64,000 nt of DNA from Colivivens sp963594655 (GCA_963594655.1 CAVBFD010000007.1:5694-69693); one strand, 5' to 3'. Positions 8,302 through 17,108 are shown, numbered from the stretch's first letter. Notes: generated by a model not told the origin, from the sequence alone. Numbers and translations are program-made.

Positions 8302-8718
8302 ATGGGCGGACGGCCAACCAACGAGGCACTGTGCGTGGATGCCGCATGCAGCGGCAATCCGGGTAAGATGGAATACCGTGGGGTACACCTGCCTTCGGGG
8401 CGTGAGGTGTTCCACTTCGGTCCTGTCTATGGCACCAACAACATCGGGGAGTTCCTCGCCATCGTGCATGCGCTGGCGTTGCTCAAAAAGAAAGGGTCGT
8501 CCATGCCCGTGTATTCCGACAGTTTCACCGCACGCACGTGGGTGAAGAAGAGGAAATGCAAGACGCAGTTGCCGCGTGACAGGAAGACAGAACAACTATA
8601 CCAAATAATTGAGAGAGCCGAGAGCTGGTTGCGAAACAACACGTACCCCAACGACATCGTGACGTGGCAGACCGACGAGTGGGGCGAGATACCGGCTGAC
8701 TTCGGACGAAAGAAATAG
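8302..8718 (+). CDS. RNase H family protein
   Basis: 138 residues with the type 1 RNase H fold and all four acidic catalytic positions: Asp in CVDAACSGNPG (residue 13), Glu in NNIGEFLAI (about 48), Asp in VYSDSFTA (about 74) and a C-terminal Asp in IPADFGRK. RNase HI cuts the RNA strand of RNA-DNA hybrids and removes primers and R-loops. This short form without an N-terminal hybrid-binding domain is common in Bacteroidetes. It starts 12 bases after argS and ends 6 bases before the ABC gene, so the three are likely one transcript. Confidence 0.88.
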   Translation: MGGRPTNEALCVDAACSGNPGKMEYRGVHLPSGREVFHFGPVYGTNNIGEFLAIVHALALLKKKGSSMPVYSDSFTARTWVKKRKCKTQLPRDRKTEQLYQIIERAESWLRNNTYPNDIVTWQTDEWGEIPADFGRKK

Positions 8719-8724
8719 AACGTA

Positions 8725-10578
8725 ATGAAAGAGTTCTTCAAGTTGATGGGGCCGTACTTCCTCCCCTACAAAGGTTTCATGGTCGGGACATTCATGTTCA
8801 ATGTCCTGACGGCGATATTCAACGTGGTGTCGTTTACGCTGCTCGTCCCCATCCTGAAGATTCTATTCAACATAGAGGACAAGACGTATGTCTACAGGCC
8901 GTTTGTGGAGGGGGAGACCATGAAGCAGAGCCTCGACAATTTCATAGACGCGGCACAGAACAACGGCTATTATTACTCACAGCAACTCATAGAGACCTAC
9001 GGACAGTCTACCACCCTGCTCCTGCTCGGACTCGTCCTCGGACTGCTCACACTGATGAAGACGGCGTCTTACTTCGGTGGGTCCGCCTGTCTGATGCCGA
9101 TAAAGACCGGCATCGTGCGTGACATAAGGGCGAAGGTGTACAGTAGGATACTGCACCTGCCGCTCTCGTTCTTCACGGAAGAGAGGAAGGGCGACATACT
9201 GGCGCGTATCAGTACCGACGCCAACGAGGTGGACTCCTCCATCGGCAGTTCACTTGACATGGTAGTCAAGAACCCGATATTCATACTGGTGTACCTCGGC
9301 ACACTCTGCGCCCTCAGTTGGCAACTGACCATTTTCGTGCTGTTTGTAGTCCCCTTCCTCGCCATTGGCATAGGCAGGATAGGCAAGAGACTGAAGAGCA
9401 GGTCGCTGCTGGCGCAGGCACGGTGGAGTGACGGACTCAGTATCGTTGAGGAGACCCTCGGGGGACTGCGTATTATCAAGGCCTTCATAGCCGAGAAGAA
9501 GATGGAGGACAAGTTCGTGGCAGTCAACGACGAGTTCCGAAGAATATCAATGAAGGTGTCCATCCGGCAGTCTGCCGCCCACCCCGTAAGTGAGTTCCTC
9601 GGCACGGTAATGATAGTCGTAGTGCTGTGGTTCGGCGGTTACCTCATCTTCTCGGGCAACTCCCCGATAGACGCCAGTGCGTTCATCTATTACCTCGTAA
9701 TCCTCTACACCACACTCCAGCCTGTGAAGGATCTCTCGAAGGCCGGTTACACCATCCAGAAGGGGATGGCTTCGATGGAACGTATCAACAAGATACTGGA
9801 GGCGCAAAACAACATCAAGGAGAAGACTGACGCTGTGGAGATTCAGGGACTGGACGACTCGATTGAACTGAGGCACGTGAACTTCTCATATAATGAGGGT
9901 CATGAAATCCTGCACGACATCAACATAACGATAAGGAAGGGGCAGACCATCGCCATTGTGGGACAGTCAGGATCCGGCAAGTCTACCTTGGTGGACCTCA
10001 TACCGCGTTACCATGACGTGTCGTCGGGTCAGATTCTCATCGACGGCACCGACATCCGTGACATGTCCATACAATCGCTCCGCAGTATCATAGGCAATGT
10101 CAACCAAGAGGCGATACTGTTCAACGACACCATATTCAACAACATAGCGTTCGGTGTGCAGGGGGCGACACAGAAGCAGGTGGAGGAGGCCGCGCGCATC
10201 GCCAACGCGCACGATTTCATCATGGACATGGAAGAGGGGTACAACACCAACGTGGGTGACCGTGGCTGCCGCCTCTCCGGCGGTCAGCGCCAGCGCATAT
10301 CCATAGCCAGGGCGATACTGAAGAACCCACCGATACTCATACTCGACGAGGCGACATCCGCTCTGGACACCGAGTCGGAGAAACTCGTGCAGGAGGCTTT
10401 GGAGAACCTCATGAAGTCGAGGACCACCATCGCCATCGCCCACCGCCTGTCCACCATCAAGAACTCGCAGCGTATCTTCGTGCTGCATGAGGGGCGTATC
10501 GTGGAGCAGGGTACCCATGACGAACTCATAGCCGTCAATGGATATTACAGGCGACTGAACGACATGCAGCAGCTATGA
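8725..10578 (+). CDS. ABC exporter, fused permease and ATPase (MsbA-like)
   Basis: 617 residues: a transmembrane domain of about six helices (1 to about 360) followed by an ATPase domain. The ATPase has Walker A GQSGSGKST near residue 412, signature LSGGQRQR near 517, Walker B ILILDEATSALD near 538 and the H-loop in AIAHRLST. Half-size exporters of this type work as homodimers in the inner membrane. MsbA, the lipid A-core flippase, is the best-known member, and Bacteroidetes annotations usually use that analogy; the substrate here cannot be read from sequence. The insert after the first helix (about residues 45-90, charged and rich in Tyr) is typical of the Bacteroidetes group. It is the last gene of the argS unit. 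Confidence 0.9.
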   Translation: MKEFFKLMGPYFLPYKGFMVGTFMFNVLTAIFNVVSFTLLVPILKILFNIEDKTYVYRPFVEGETMKQSLDNFIDAAQNNGYYYSQQLIETYGQSTTLLLLGLVLGLLTLMKTASYFGGSACLMPIKTGIVRDIRAKVYSRILHLPLSFFTEERKGDILARISTDANEVDSSIGSSLDMVVKNPIFILVYLGTLCALSWQLTIFVLFVVPFLAIGIGRIGKRLKSRSLLAQARWSDGLSIVEETLGGLRIIKAFIAEKKMEDKFVAVNDEFRRISMKVSIRQSAAHPVSEFLGTVMIVVVLWFGGYLIFSGNSPIDASAFIYYLVILYTTLQPVKDLSKAGYTIQKGMASMERINKILEAQNNIKEKTDAVEIQGLDDSIELRHVNFSYNEGHEILHDINITIRKGQTIAIVGQSGSGKSTLVDLIPRYHDVSSGQILIDGTDIRDMSIQSLRSIIGNVNQEAILFNDTIFNNIAFGVQGATQKQVEEAARIANAHDFIMDMEEGYNTNVGDRGCRLSGGQRQRISIARAILKNPPILILDEATSALDTESEKLVQEALENLMKSRTTIAIAHRLSTIKNSQRIFVLHEGRIVEQGTHDELIAVNGYYRRLNDMQQL

Positions 10579-10610
10579 TTGGGGGCAAAATGGGGCAATC
10601 GCATTTTTTT
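10577..10610 (+). terminator. Weak possible terminator after the ABC exporter
   Basis: A 5-bp stem (GATTG 10577-10581 with CAATC 10596-10600) overlapping the stop codon is followed three bases later by seven T. The stem is short, so the call is tentative. Confidence 0.3.
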
Positions 10611-10622
10611 ATACGTAAATCC

Positions 10623-10653
10623 TTTGGCGGTATCTGAAAAAGCCGTAACTTTG
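10623..10653 (+). promoter_or_regulatory. Promoter for metK
   Basis: TTTG at 10623-10626 and TAACTTTG at 10646-10653, 19 bases apart. The predicted leader before metK is about 150 bases. Confidence 0.78.
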
Positions 10654-10714
10654 CACCCGTAAAACGTGGACAGATTTGGGCAGCTTGCAACCACAGTAAA
10701 AAATGCTAAAAAGA

Positions 10715-10745
10715 CAATCAAATGCCGGTAGTACGGCTTTTATTG
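10715..10745 (+). promoter_or_regulatory. Hairpin in the metK leader
   Basis: CAAT/ATTG, AAA/TTT and GCCG/CGGC pair in order around a GTAGTA loop, with one mismatch and one bulged base, and are followed by TTTG. It may be an attenuator or part of a ligand-sensing leader, which would make sense for the SAM-producing enzyme, but I do not recognise a known SAM riboswitch class. Confidence 0.4.
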
Positions 10746-10807
10746 TTTGCATCTTTCCCCAATTTCTCCCACTAATTTAGTTATCAACAAGTTAAATCAA
10801 AATTAGA

Positions 10808-12076
10808 ATGGGTTATCTATTTACATCGGAATCAGTTAGCGAAGGACATCCGGACAAGGTGGCAGACCAGATCTCGGATGCGGTACTCGACAATCTTCTG
10901 GCATTCGACCCCGACTCAAAGGTGGCGTGCGAGACACTGGTCACTACCGGTCAGGTGGTCATCGCAGGTGAGGTAAAGTCGAAGGCTCACGTGGACCTGC
11001 GCGACGTGGCGAGGGAAGTAATCAGGAATATCGGCTACACCAAGGCGGAGTACAAGTTCGAGGCGGAGAGCTGCGGTATACTTTCCGCCATCCACGAGCA
11101 GAGCGCGGACATCAACCAGGGAGTGGACAGGAAAGAACGCGCGGACCAGGGGGCGGGCGACCAGGGCATCATGTTCGGTTACGCCACCAACGAGACGGAC
11201 AACTACATGCCTGTGTCACTGGACTTGAGCCACCACATTCTGGCGACTCTGGCGGAGATACGCCATGAAGGGAAGCAGATGACTTACCTGCGCCCTGACA
11301 GCAAGAGTCAGGTGACCATTGAGTACGGTGACGACGGAAAACCGGAGAGAATCGATTCCATCGTCGTTTCCACTCAGCACGACGAGTTCATGGACGATGA
11401 TGAGGCTATGCTCAGACAGATTACCGAGGACATCAAGGGGATACTGATACCGCGTGTCATCAGCGAGATTGACAATCCCCGTGTGAGGAGTCTCTTCACC
11501 GATGACATCAAGTACTACATCAATCCTACCGGTAAGTTCGTCATCGGTGGGCCTCATGGTGACACGGGACTTACAGGACGTAAGATCATTGTGGACACCT
11601 ATGGGGGCAAGGGAGCGCATGGCGGAGGCGCGTTCTCCGGTAAAGACCCGAGTAAGGTGGACCGTTCCGCAGCCTATGCGGCGCGCCATATAGCGAAGAA
11701 CATGGTGGCTGCCGGTGTGGCTGACGAGATGCTGGTGCAACTCAGTTACGCCATCGGTGTGGCGCACCCGATAAGCATCTATGTGAACACCTACGGCCAT
11801 TCCAAGGTGAACTGTTCCGACAAGGATATTGCTGATGTCATCGGCAGGATGTTCGACCTCACTCCGTACGCCATCGAGCGTGACCTGAAGTTGAGGGAAC
11901 CGATATACACTGAGACAGCAGCTTACGGTCATATGGGACGCAAGCCCCGGGTGGTGATAAAGAAGTTCCGCAATCCGTGCTGTCCCGGTGGAATACTCGA
12001 GAAGAAGGTGGAACTGTTCACATGGGAGAAACTCGATATGGTGGAGTCCATCAAGAAGGAGTTCCATATCGGTTGA
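10808..12076 (+). CDS. metK: S-adenosylmethionine synthetase
   Basis: 422 residues. MetK joins methionine and ATP to make SAM, used by many methyltransferases and by QueA and MiaB in this window. The motifs are complete: GHPDKVADQISDA near residue 14 (ATP site), the GAGDQGIMFGY loop near 117, GGPHGDTGLTGRK, and the P-loop-like GGGAFSGKDPSKVDRS. The C-terminus is slightly longer than the E. coli enzyme (384). The start follows a promoter with a long leader, suggesting leader-mediated control. The DUF4271 gene starts 23 bases after the stop. Confidence 0.97.
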   Translation: MGYLFTSESVSEGHPDKVADQISDAVLDNLLAFDPDSKVACETLVTTGQVVIAGEVKSKAHVDLRDVAREVIRNIGYTKAEYKFEAESCGILSAIHEQSADINQGVDRKERADQGAGDQGIMFGYATNETDNYMPVSLDLSHHILATLAEIRHEGKQMTYLRPDSKSQVTIEYGDDGKPERIDSIVVSTQHDEFMDDDEAMLRQITEDIKGILIPRVISEIDNPRVRSLFTDDIKYYINPTGKFVIGGPHGDTGLTGRKIIVDTYGGKGAHGGGAFSGKDPSKVDRSAAYAARHIAKNMVAAGVADEMLVQLSYAIGVAHPISIYVNTYGHSKVNCSDKDIADVIGRMFDLTPYAIERDLKLREPIYTETAAYGHMGRKPRVVIKKFRNPCCPGGILEKKVELFTWEKLDMVESIKKEFHIG

Positions 12077-12099
12077 TGTGGAGATAAGCGGTTGAGGGC

Positions 12100-12774
12100 A
12101 TGGAAAGCGCGGCGAGGGCATACCTGTTGAGAAACGATGACATCGTGATGATTGGTGCCGTCCTGCTTTTCATGCTCTTCACGTTCGTGCTGTACCGAAG
12201 CAGCGCCATCCTTCTGTACAAGTTCAACACGTTCTTCTCCTCGCGCCAGATATACGCCGCCAACGAGATACGCACAAGCGATCAGGAGCAGGTGGACATG
12301 TCATTGCTGGTGTTCATCGGTTGCCTGTCCGCAAGCACGATATTCTATTCCGCAGCCATAGGCGAGGCGCGGCCGGGACCGCAATACGGACTGCTGCTGC
12401 ATATTTTCCTGGGTCTGGTGGCACTCATTGTGGCCAAGTGGATGCTCTATTCACTTGTCAACTGGACCTTCTTCCCCTCCGACCAGGGCCGTGGCTGGAC
12501 CTCCTCGGTACTCTTCTCCCTGTCCGTCGTGTCAGTCTTCGCCTTCCCTCTGTCGCTCGTGCAGGTGTTCTGTGACTTGCCGCTTATCGACATACCGTTT
12601 TGTTTAGTTATAGTTGTCATTTTGCAGAAGATACTCTTACTCTTCAAGCTGTATGTTAATTTCCGCCCAAGAACGTATGGTGGTGTGCTGTTTTTTTTGT
12701 ACTTTTGCAGCGTGGAATTGATACCGACGCTTGTCGTGTGGCATATTCTGAAGGAGACGATATTAAAACAGTAG
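12100..12774 (+). CDS. DUF4271 integral membrane protein
   Basis: 224 residues, six or seven hydrophobic segments spread over the whole length (the first at about 14-34, the last at about 195-215) and short charged loops. The family is known from Bacteroidetes and regularly sits immediately before uroporphyrinogen-III synthase, as here, but its function is unknown. It has no signal peptide or soluble domain. The last 90 bases contain a promoter-like box (12700-12707) that probably serves hemD. Confidence 0.75.
   Translation: MESAARAYLLRNDDIVMIGAVLLFMLFTFVLYRSSAILLYKFNTFFSSRQIYAANEIRTSDQEQVDMSLLVFIGCLSASTIFYSAAIGEARPGPQYGLLLHIFLGLVALIVAKWMLYSLVNWTFFPSDQGRGWTSSVLFSLSVVSVFAFPLSLVQVFCDLPLIDIPFCLVIVVILQKILLLFKLYVNFRPRTYGGVLFFLYFCSVELIPTLVVWHILKETILKQ
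12700..12707 (+). promoter_or_regulatory. Internal promoter box for hemD
   Basis: TACTTTTG at 12700-12707, after a run of eight T, fits TAnnTTTG and lies 88 bases before hemD inside the DUF4271 gene. No good -33 element is seen, so this is only moderately supported. Confidence 0.45.
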
Positions 12775-12795
12775 GACAAACATACAAAGTGACTC

Positions 12796-13533
12796 ATGGC
12801 TAAAAAGATTTTAGTTTCACAACCAAAACCTCAAACAGAGAAATCCCCTTATTTTGACGTCGCTGAGAAGTACGGTGCGGAGATAGTGTTCCGCCCCTTC
12901 ATCAGGATAGACCCTATGACTCCGACGGACTTCCGCCAGCAGAGGGTGTCAATACTCGACCATACGGCAGTGGTGTTCTGCTCACGTCATGCGATAGACC
13001 AGTTCTTCAGACTGTGCAAGGAACTGCGTGTGACCATTCCCGAGACAATGAAGTATTTCTGCAAGTCAGAGATGATAGGACTGTACCTTCAGAAGTACAT
13101 CCAGTACAGGAAGCGCAAGGTGTTCTTCCCTGTGACCGGACGTATTGAGGACCTCATCACCATCATGGTAAAGCACAAGACTGAGAGCTATTTCGTGCCA
13201 CAGTCGTCCAAGCATGACGACGAGTTGAAGAACAGGTTGGACGAGGCTGGTCTGAAGCACTCTGAGGCCGTGATGTACTATACCATACAGAATGACTTCG
13301 CCCCGGACGAGGCGTTCGACTACGACATCCTCGTGTTCTTCAGTCCCGAAGGTCTTCACTCACTGTTGAGGAACTTCCCGAACTTTGAACAGGGCGACAT
13401 CGCCATCGCCTGTCTCGGTTCCAAGACCGTGGAGGAGGCTGAGAAACTGAACATCAGGGTGGACATGAAGCTCACTCCCGAGTTGCGTTCCGTTCCTGCG
13501 TTGCTTGAGGATTATCTGAAGACGCACCAGTAA
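12796..13533 (+). CDS. hemD: Uroporphyrinogen-III synthase
   Basis: 245 residues. HemD closes and inverts ring D of hydroxymethylbilane to make uroporphyrinogen III for haem and related tetrapyrroles. Family conservation is low; what can be seen is the two-lobed alpha/beta pattern, KKILVSQPKP at the N-terminus, the first-lobe loop FCSRHAID, and the second-lobe segment VFFSPEGLHSLL followed by IACLGSKTVEEAE. The neighbourhood DUF4271-hemD-rnpA-yidD is recurrent in Bacteroidetes and supports the call. Confidence 0.85.
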   Translation: MAKKILVSQPKPQTEKSPYFDVAEKYGAEIVFRPFIRIDPMTPTDFRQQRVSILDHTAVVFCSRHAIDQFFRLCKELRVTIPETMKYFCKSEMIGLYLQKYIQYRKRKVFFPVTGRIEDLITIMVKHKTESYFVPQSSKHDDELKNRLDEAGLKHSEAVMYYTIQNDFAPDEAFDYDILVFFSPEGLHSLLRNFPNFEQGDIAIACLGSKTVEEAEKLNIRVDMKLTPELRSVPALLEDYLKTHQ

Positions 13534-13567
13534 CAGCTGTGCGCTGACTTGTTATATATAAGTATTA

Positions 13568-13948
13568 TTGCAGAGAGAGAGATTCAGAAAGGCAGAGCGG
13601 ATAACGAGCAAGCTGCTCATTGACCGTTTGTTTGAAGGGGAAAACACGTCGGCTGTTGTGTTCCCCTTTAGATTAATATTTGCCAGAATCCCAAAGGGCG
13701 AATATCCCTCATATATGTTCGTGAGTGTTCCCAAGAAACGGTTTCACAACGCCGTTGACAGGAACAGGATGAAGCGGTTGACTCGTGAGGCTTACAGGAA
13801 ACGGAAATGGGAACTGTGGGACTGCATGGAGGACAAGGACTACAGTATAGCCATCGCTTTCGTGTGTGTCGCCCCACAACTCTGTTCCTACACCACGGTC
13901 TATAAGGGTATGGGGAAGGCGATGGGCAGGATCATACAGACATTATGA
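13568..13948 (+). CDS. rnpA: Ribonuclease P protein component
   Basis: 126 residues. The basic protein subunit that helps the RNase P RNA bind pre-tRNA 5' leaders. The conserved segment VDRNRMKRLTREAYR (RNR motif) lies near residue 65, after F..RL.FARIPKG. No ATG is available at the N-terminus: the only start that keeps the conserved FRKAERITSK segment is the TTG at 13568. The gene is followed after 9 bases by yidD, the classic rnpA-yidD pairing, here attached to hemD rather than to rpmH and dnaA. Confidence 0.92.
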   Translation: MQRERFRKAERITSKLLIDRLFEGENTSAVVFPFRLIFARIPKGEYPSYMFVSVPKKRFHNAVDRNRMKRLTREAYRKRKWELWDCMEDKDYSIAIAFVCVAPQLCSYTTVYKGMGKAMGRIIQTL

Positions 13949-13957
13949 GGGGTGTGT

Positions 13958-14215
13958 ATGAACCGTGTATGTATAAATAAGGTGTGGACGTGTGTTAATA
14001 AGCTGTTGGCGTTCGTCCTGCTTATACCCATATTCTTCTACAGACGCTGTATATCGCCGATGTTTCCGCCCACCTGTAGGTTCACGCCCACTTGTTCGCA
14101 GTACGCTATAGAAGCCATCAGGAAGCACGGCCCGTTCTACGGCACTTACCTTGCCGTGCGGCGCATCCTGCGTTGTCATCCGTGGGGCGGTTCTGGTTAT
14201 GACCCTGTACCGTAG
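13958..14215 (+). CDS. yidD: Membrane protein insertion efficiency factor YidD
   Basis: 85 residues from the ATG at 13958; a GTG two codons earlier is possible. YidD is a small inner-membrane-associated protein that assists YidC in inserting membrane proteins. The hallmark cysteine-rich core YRRCISPMFPPTC and TPTCSQYA, then the HPWGGSGYDPVP end, are all present. An N-terminal amphipathic or hydrophobic stretch (LLAFVLLIPIFFY) fits membrane association. It sits 9 bases after rnpA. Confidence 0.94.
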   Translation: MNRVCINKVWTCVNKLLAFVLLIPIFFYRRCISPMFPPTCRFTPTCSQYAIEAIRKHGPFYGTYLAVRRILRCHPWGGSGYDPVP

Positions 14216-14234
14216 TGGCACACACGTTACAGCT

Positions 14235-14894
14235 ATGATTCCCTATATCGACATACATACTCACAACCGTACCGTATCCTGTGACGTGAAGGCGGTTTTC
14301 AACCGTGATTATGACGAGCAGATAGTGCCGTCCTGCTCCATTGGCATACACCCCTATCTATCGGTGCGCGCTTTGTCGTCCCCCGACTTCATCGACCGCA
14401 GTATAGCGCAACTGAGGCGTAAGGCGGCTACGGATGAGGTCATCGCCATAGGGGAAGCGGGACTGGACAGCACGAGGGGTGCAGACATGGATACGCAGAC
14501 TGAACTGTTCCGTAGACAGGTGGAAGTAGCCGAGGAGGTGGGGAAACCGCTGGTCATACACTGTGTCAGACAGTACGATGAAATCATACGGATGAAGAAG
14601 CGGATAAAGCCTGTGCAGACATGGATAGTGCATGGTTTCAGGAAGAACGGACAGACGGCGCGGCAACTGATAGGCCAGGGAATGGAACTCTCGTTCGGTA
14701 ACCGCTACAACGCTGAGGCTTTACAGTTAGCCTATTCAAGCGGTCATCTATGGCTGGAGACCGACGAGAGCGGTATGGATATAAGGGGGCATTATGGGAA
14801 CGTGGCGGTGGTATTGGGTGTTTCGGCGGAAGAACTGAAACTCAAGATATACAGTCAAGCAGTGCGGCTATCGTCCGCTTTTCTCCGGGAATGA
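14235..14894 (+). CDS. TatD-family metal-dependent hydrolase
   Basis: 219 residues, about 40 shorter than E. coli TatD, but this short form is common in Bacteroidetes. The metal ligands of the TIM-barrel amidohydrolase fold are visible: IDIHTHN (HxH), IGEAGLD (Glu), IHCVRQYDE and VHGFRKN (His), and ETDESG (Asp). TatD proteins have 3'-5' DNase activity and may act in DNA repair or turnover. I chose the ATG at 14235 because the HxH motif follows within 10 residues; a longer start would overlap yidD. Its last 53 bases overlap folK on the other strand. Confidence 0.85.
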   Translation: MIPYIDIHTHNRTVSCDVKAVFNRDYDEQIVPSCSIGIHPYLSVRALSSPDFIDRSIAQLRRKAATDEVIAIGEAGLDSTRGADMDTQTELFRRQVEVAEEVGKPLVIHCVRQYDEIIRMKKRIKPVQTWIVHGFRKNGQTARQLIGQGMELSFGNRYNAEALQLAYSSGHLWLETDESGMDIRGHYGNVAVVLGVSAEELKLKIYSQAVRLSSAFLRE

Positions 14895-15306
14895 TAAGGT
14901 CGGGGGCAATCATGCTCAGTGGTTCAAGCACGAAACGGCGTTCCTTCATCCGTGGGTGGGGAAGTGTGAGACAGACTGAATCCACCGTGATGTCGTCGTA
15001 CACCAGTATGTCGATGTCGATGATACGGTCACTGTAGATGCCGTCCACCGACTTATGGTCGCGCCCGAGGTCACGCTCTATCTGTTGCGTGACATGCAGC
15101 AGACCTGTGGGCGACATCTCCGTCTCCACCTTCACCGCAGCGTTAAGGAACATGTTGCCGCTGATGAAACCGACCGGTTCGGTCACGATAAAATCGGATT
15201 GGGACACCACAGTCCCAATCCGATTTTTTATCATGGCGATGGCTTCGTTGAGGTTGCTCTGCCTGTTGCCCAAGTTAGTGCCAAGTCCCAGATAGACTAT
15301 ATGCAT
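14842..15306 (-). CDS. folK: Hydroxymethyldihydropterin pyrophosphokinase
   Basis: 154 residues from the ATG at 15306. FolK transfers pyrophosphate from ATP to 6-hydroxymethyl-7,8-dihydropterin in folate synthesis. The signature pattern is clear: VYLGLGTNLGNR at the N-terminus, RDHKSVDGIYSDR and IIDIDILVYDD in the middle, LPHPRMKERRFVLEPL near the end. It is the last gene of the leftward miaB-to-folK run, 14 bases after queA, and its 3' end lies inside tatD. Confidence 0.95.
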   Translation of the reverse strand: MHIVYLGLGTNLGNRQSNLNEAIAMIKNRIGTVVSQSDFIVTEPVGFISGNMFLNAAVKVETEMSPTGLLHVTQQIERDLGRDHKSVDGIYSDRIIDIDILVYDDITVDSVCLTLPHPRMKERRFVLEPLSMIAPDLIIPGEKRTIAALLDCIS

Positions 15307-15320
15307 CACACTCTCGTCTA

Positions 15321-16379
15321 TCAGTCTACCATGAGCAACGCGTCGCCGTACGATCCGAAGTGATAGCCCTCCTTCACTGCTGTCTCATACGCATGCTTGG
15401 TGTATTCGTATCCGCCGAAGGCGCACTGCATCATGTACATGAGTGACATAGGCAACTGGAAGTTGGCCACGAAGGCGTTTGCCACACCGAACTCGTACGG
15501 AGGGAAGATGAACTTGTTGGTCCATCCCTCGAACTCCTTCAGGATGCCGCCGGGACCTACAGCCGTCTCGATGGCGCGCATGGTCGTAGTGCCTACGGCA
15601 CAGATTCTGTGTCCCTCTTCCTTCGCCTTGTTGACCATTTCGCAGGATTCCTTCCCGATGATAATCTGTTCACTGTCCGTCTTGTGCTTGGTGAGGTCTT
15701 CCACATCGATGGCGCGGAAGTTGCCCAGTCCGGCGTGCAGGGTGATGAACGTGCGGTCGATACCCTTTATCTCCATACGCTTCAGCAGTTCACGGGAGAA
15801 GTGGAGACCTGTGGCTGGAGCAGTCACAGCCCCTTCCTTGTCGGCAAAGATGGTCTGGAAGTTTTCCATGTCCTCCGGTGTCGCCTTCCTGTGCGCCCTC
15901 ACCTCGTCTGTTATAGGAGCCTCGCCCAAGGCGTAGAGGGCCTCCTTGAACTCATCATGAGGTCCGTCGTAGAGGAAACGCAGTGTGCGGCCTCTTGAAG
16001 TGGTGTTGTCGATGACCTCAGCCACCATGGAGTTGTCAGGTCCGAAATACAGTTTGTTGCCAATCCTTATCTTCCTTGCGGGGTCTACAAGCACATCCCA
16101 CAGTCTTGCCCTCTCGTCAAGCTCACGCAGGAGGAACACCTCAATCGTGGCGCCAGTCTTCTCCTTGTTGCCGTAGAGGCGCGCGGGAAACATCTTGGTG
16201 TCGTTAAGGATGAACACATCCTTGTCGTCGAAGTAGTTGATGATGTCCTTGAACAGGCAATGTTCCAGATCTCCCGTAGACTTGTGCAGTACCATCAGCC
16301 GGGCCTCGTCCCTGTTGAAGGGCGGCTCAAGTCCGATGTTCTCTTCGGGTAGTCTGAATTTGAATTGTGAAAGCTTCAT
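15321..16379 (-). CDS. queA: S-adenosylmethionine:tRNA ribosyltransferase-isomerase
   Basis: 352 residues. QueA moves and isomerises the ribosyl group of SAM onto preQ1 in tRNA, giving epoxyqueuosine, which QueG (also in this window) reduces to queuosine. Family markers are FKFRLPEENI near the start, DVFILNDTKMFPARLYG, the EVFLL strand, TAPATGLHFS, and HAGLGNFRAI followed by the TTTMRAIE motif. It lies 12 bases after truB in the leftward operon. Confidence 0.96.
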   Translation of the reverse strand: MKLSQFKFRLPEENIGLEPPFNRDEARLMVLHKSTGDLEHCLFKDIINYFDDKDVFILNDTKMFPARLYGNKEKTGATIEVFLLRELDERARLWDVLVDPARKIRIGNKLYFGPDNSMVAEVIDNTTSRGRTLRFLYDGPHDEFKEALYALGEAPITDEVRAHRKATPEDMENFQTIFADKEGAVTAPATGLHFSRELLKRMEIKGIDRTFITLHAGLGNFRAIDVEDLTKHKTDSEQIIIGKESCEMVNKAKEEGHRICAVGTTTMRAIETAVGPGGILKEFEGWTNKFIFPPYEFGVANAFVANFQLPMSLMYMMQCAFGGYEYTKHAYETAVKEGYHFGSYGDALLMVD

Positions 16380-16391
16380 TTTTCCGTATAA

Positions 16392-17108
16392 TTACTTATC
16401 TGTATTTGTATCAATCTTTATGTCCTGTGCGTCGAGCCAGGAGTCGAACTCGTTGATGTCGAGGCAGTCAACGAGCCTGAACTGTCCCACTCGTGTGCGG
16501 CACAGGTCTGTAAGGTAAGCTCCTGAACCCAGTGCCTCGCCTATGTCCCTCGCCAGTGCCCTTATGTACGTGCCTTTGCTGCATACCACCCTTATCATGA
16601 CACTCTCGGGTATGTCGCAATGCATCAGTTCGATCTCATCGATGGTGAGCTGTTTGGCTTTCAGTTCCACCTCTTCGCCCTTGCGGGCGAGACTGTACGC
16701 GCGTTTGCCGTTTATCTTCACCGCCGAGTAGACCGGTGGCACCTGCATGACCGAACCTACGAACCGGGTCAGTGTCTCTTCTATGAGTTCACGTGTGATG
16801 TGGCCGGTGGGATAGGTTGCGTCCTCCTCCGTCTCCTTGTCGAACGAGGGTGTGGTAGCCCCCAACTTCAGTGTCGCCACATATTCCTTCACCCCTGCCT
16901 GCAGGTTGTCAATCCGTTTGGTCGCCTTACCTGTGCATATCACGAGAACGCCTGTAGCCAGCGGATCGAGAGTCCCTGCGTGTCCGACCTTCAACTTACG
17001 GGTTTTCATACGGCATTTCAGCGCGCCCCTGACCTTCGACACGAGGTCGAATGAGGTCCAGCCGTAGGGTTTATTGAAACAGAGAGTCTCGCCTGCCTGT
17101 GGGTTCAT
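16392..17108 (-). CDS. truB: tRNA pseudouridine-55 synthase TruB
   Basis: 238 residues. TruB makes pseudouridine 55 in the T-loop of tRNAs. The catalytic motif GHAGTLDPLATGVL, with the active Asp near residue 46, follows the N-terminal KPYGWTSFDLVSKVR. PPVYSAVKINGKRAYSLAR and the VCSKGTYIRALARDIG motif are also present. The C-terminal PUA-like region is short, as in Bacteroidetes. The start is the ATG at 17108, 30 bases after uppP. Confidence 0.96.
   Translation of the reverse strand: MNPQAGETLCFNKPYGWTSFDLVSKVRGALKCRMKTRKLKVGHAGTLDPLATGVLVICTGKATKRIDNLQAGVKEYVATLKLGATTPSFDKETEEDATYPTGHITRELIEETLTRFVGSVMQVPPVYSAVKINGKRAYSLARKGEEVELKAKQLTIDEIELMHCDIPESVMIRVVCSKGTYIRALARDIGEALGSGAYLTDLCRTRVGQFRLVDCLDINEFDSWLDAQDIKIDTNTDK

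Noticed and set aside
10715..10745. SAM riboswitch upstream of metK
   Set aside because: The leader lacks the conserved core of the SAM-I, SAM-II or SAM-III classes that I can recognise, so only a hairpin is reported.
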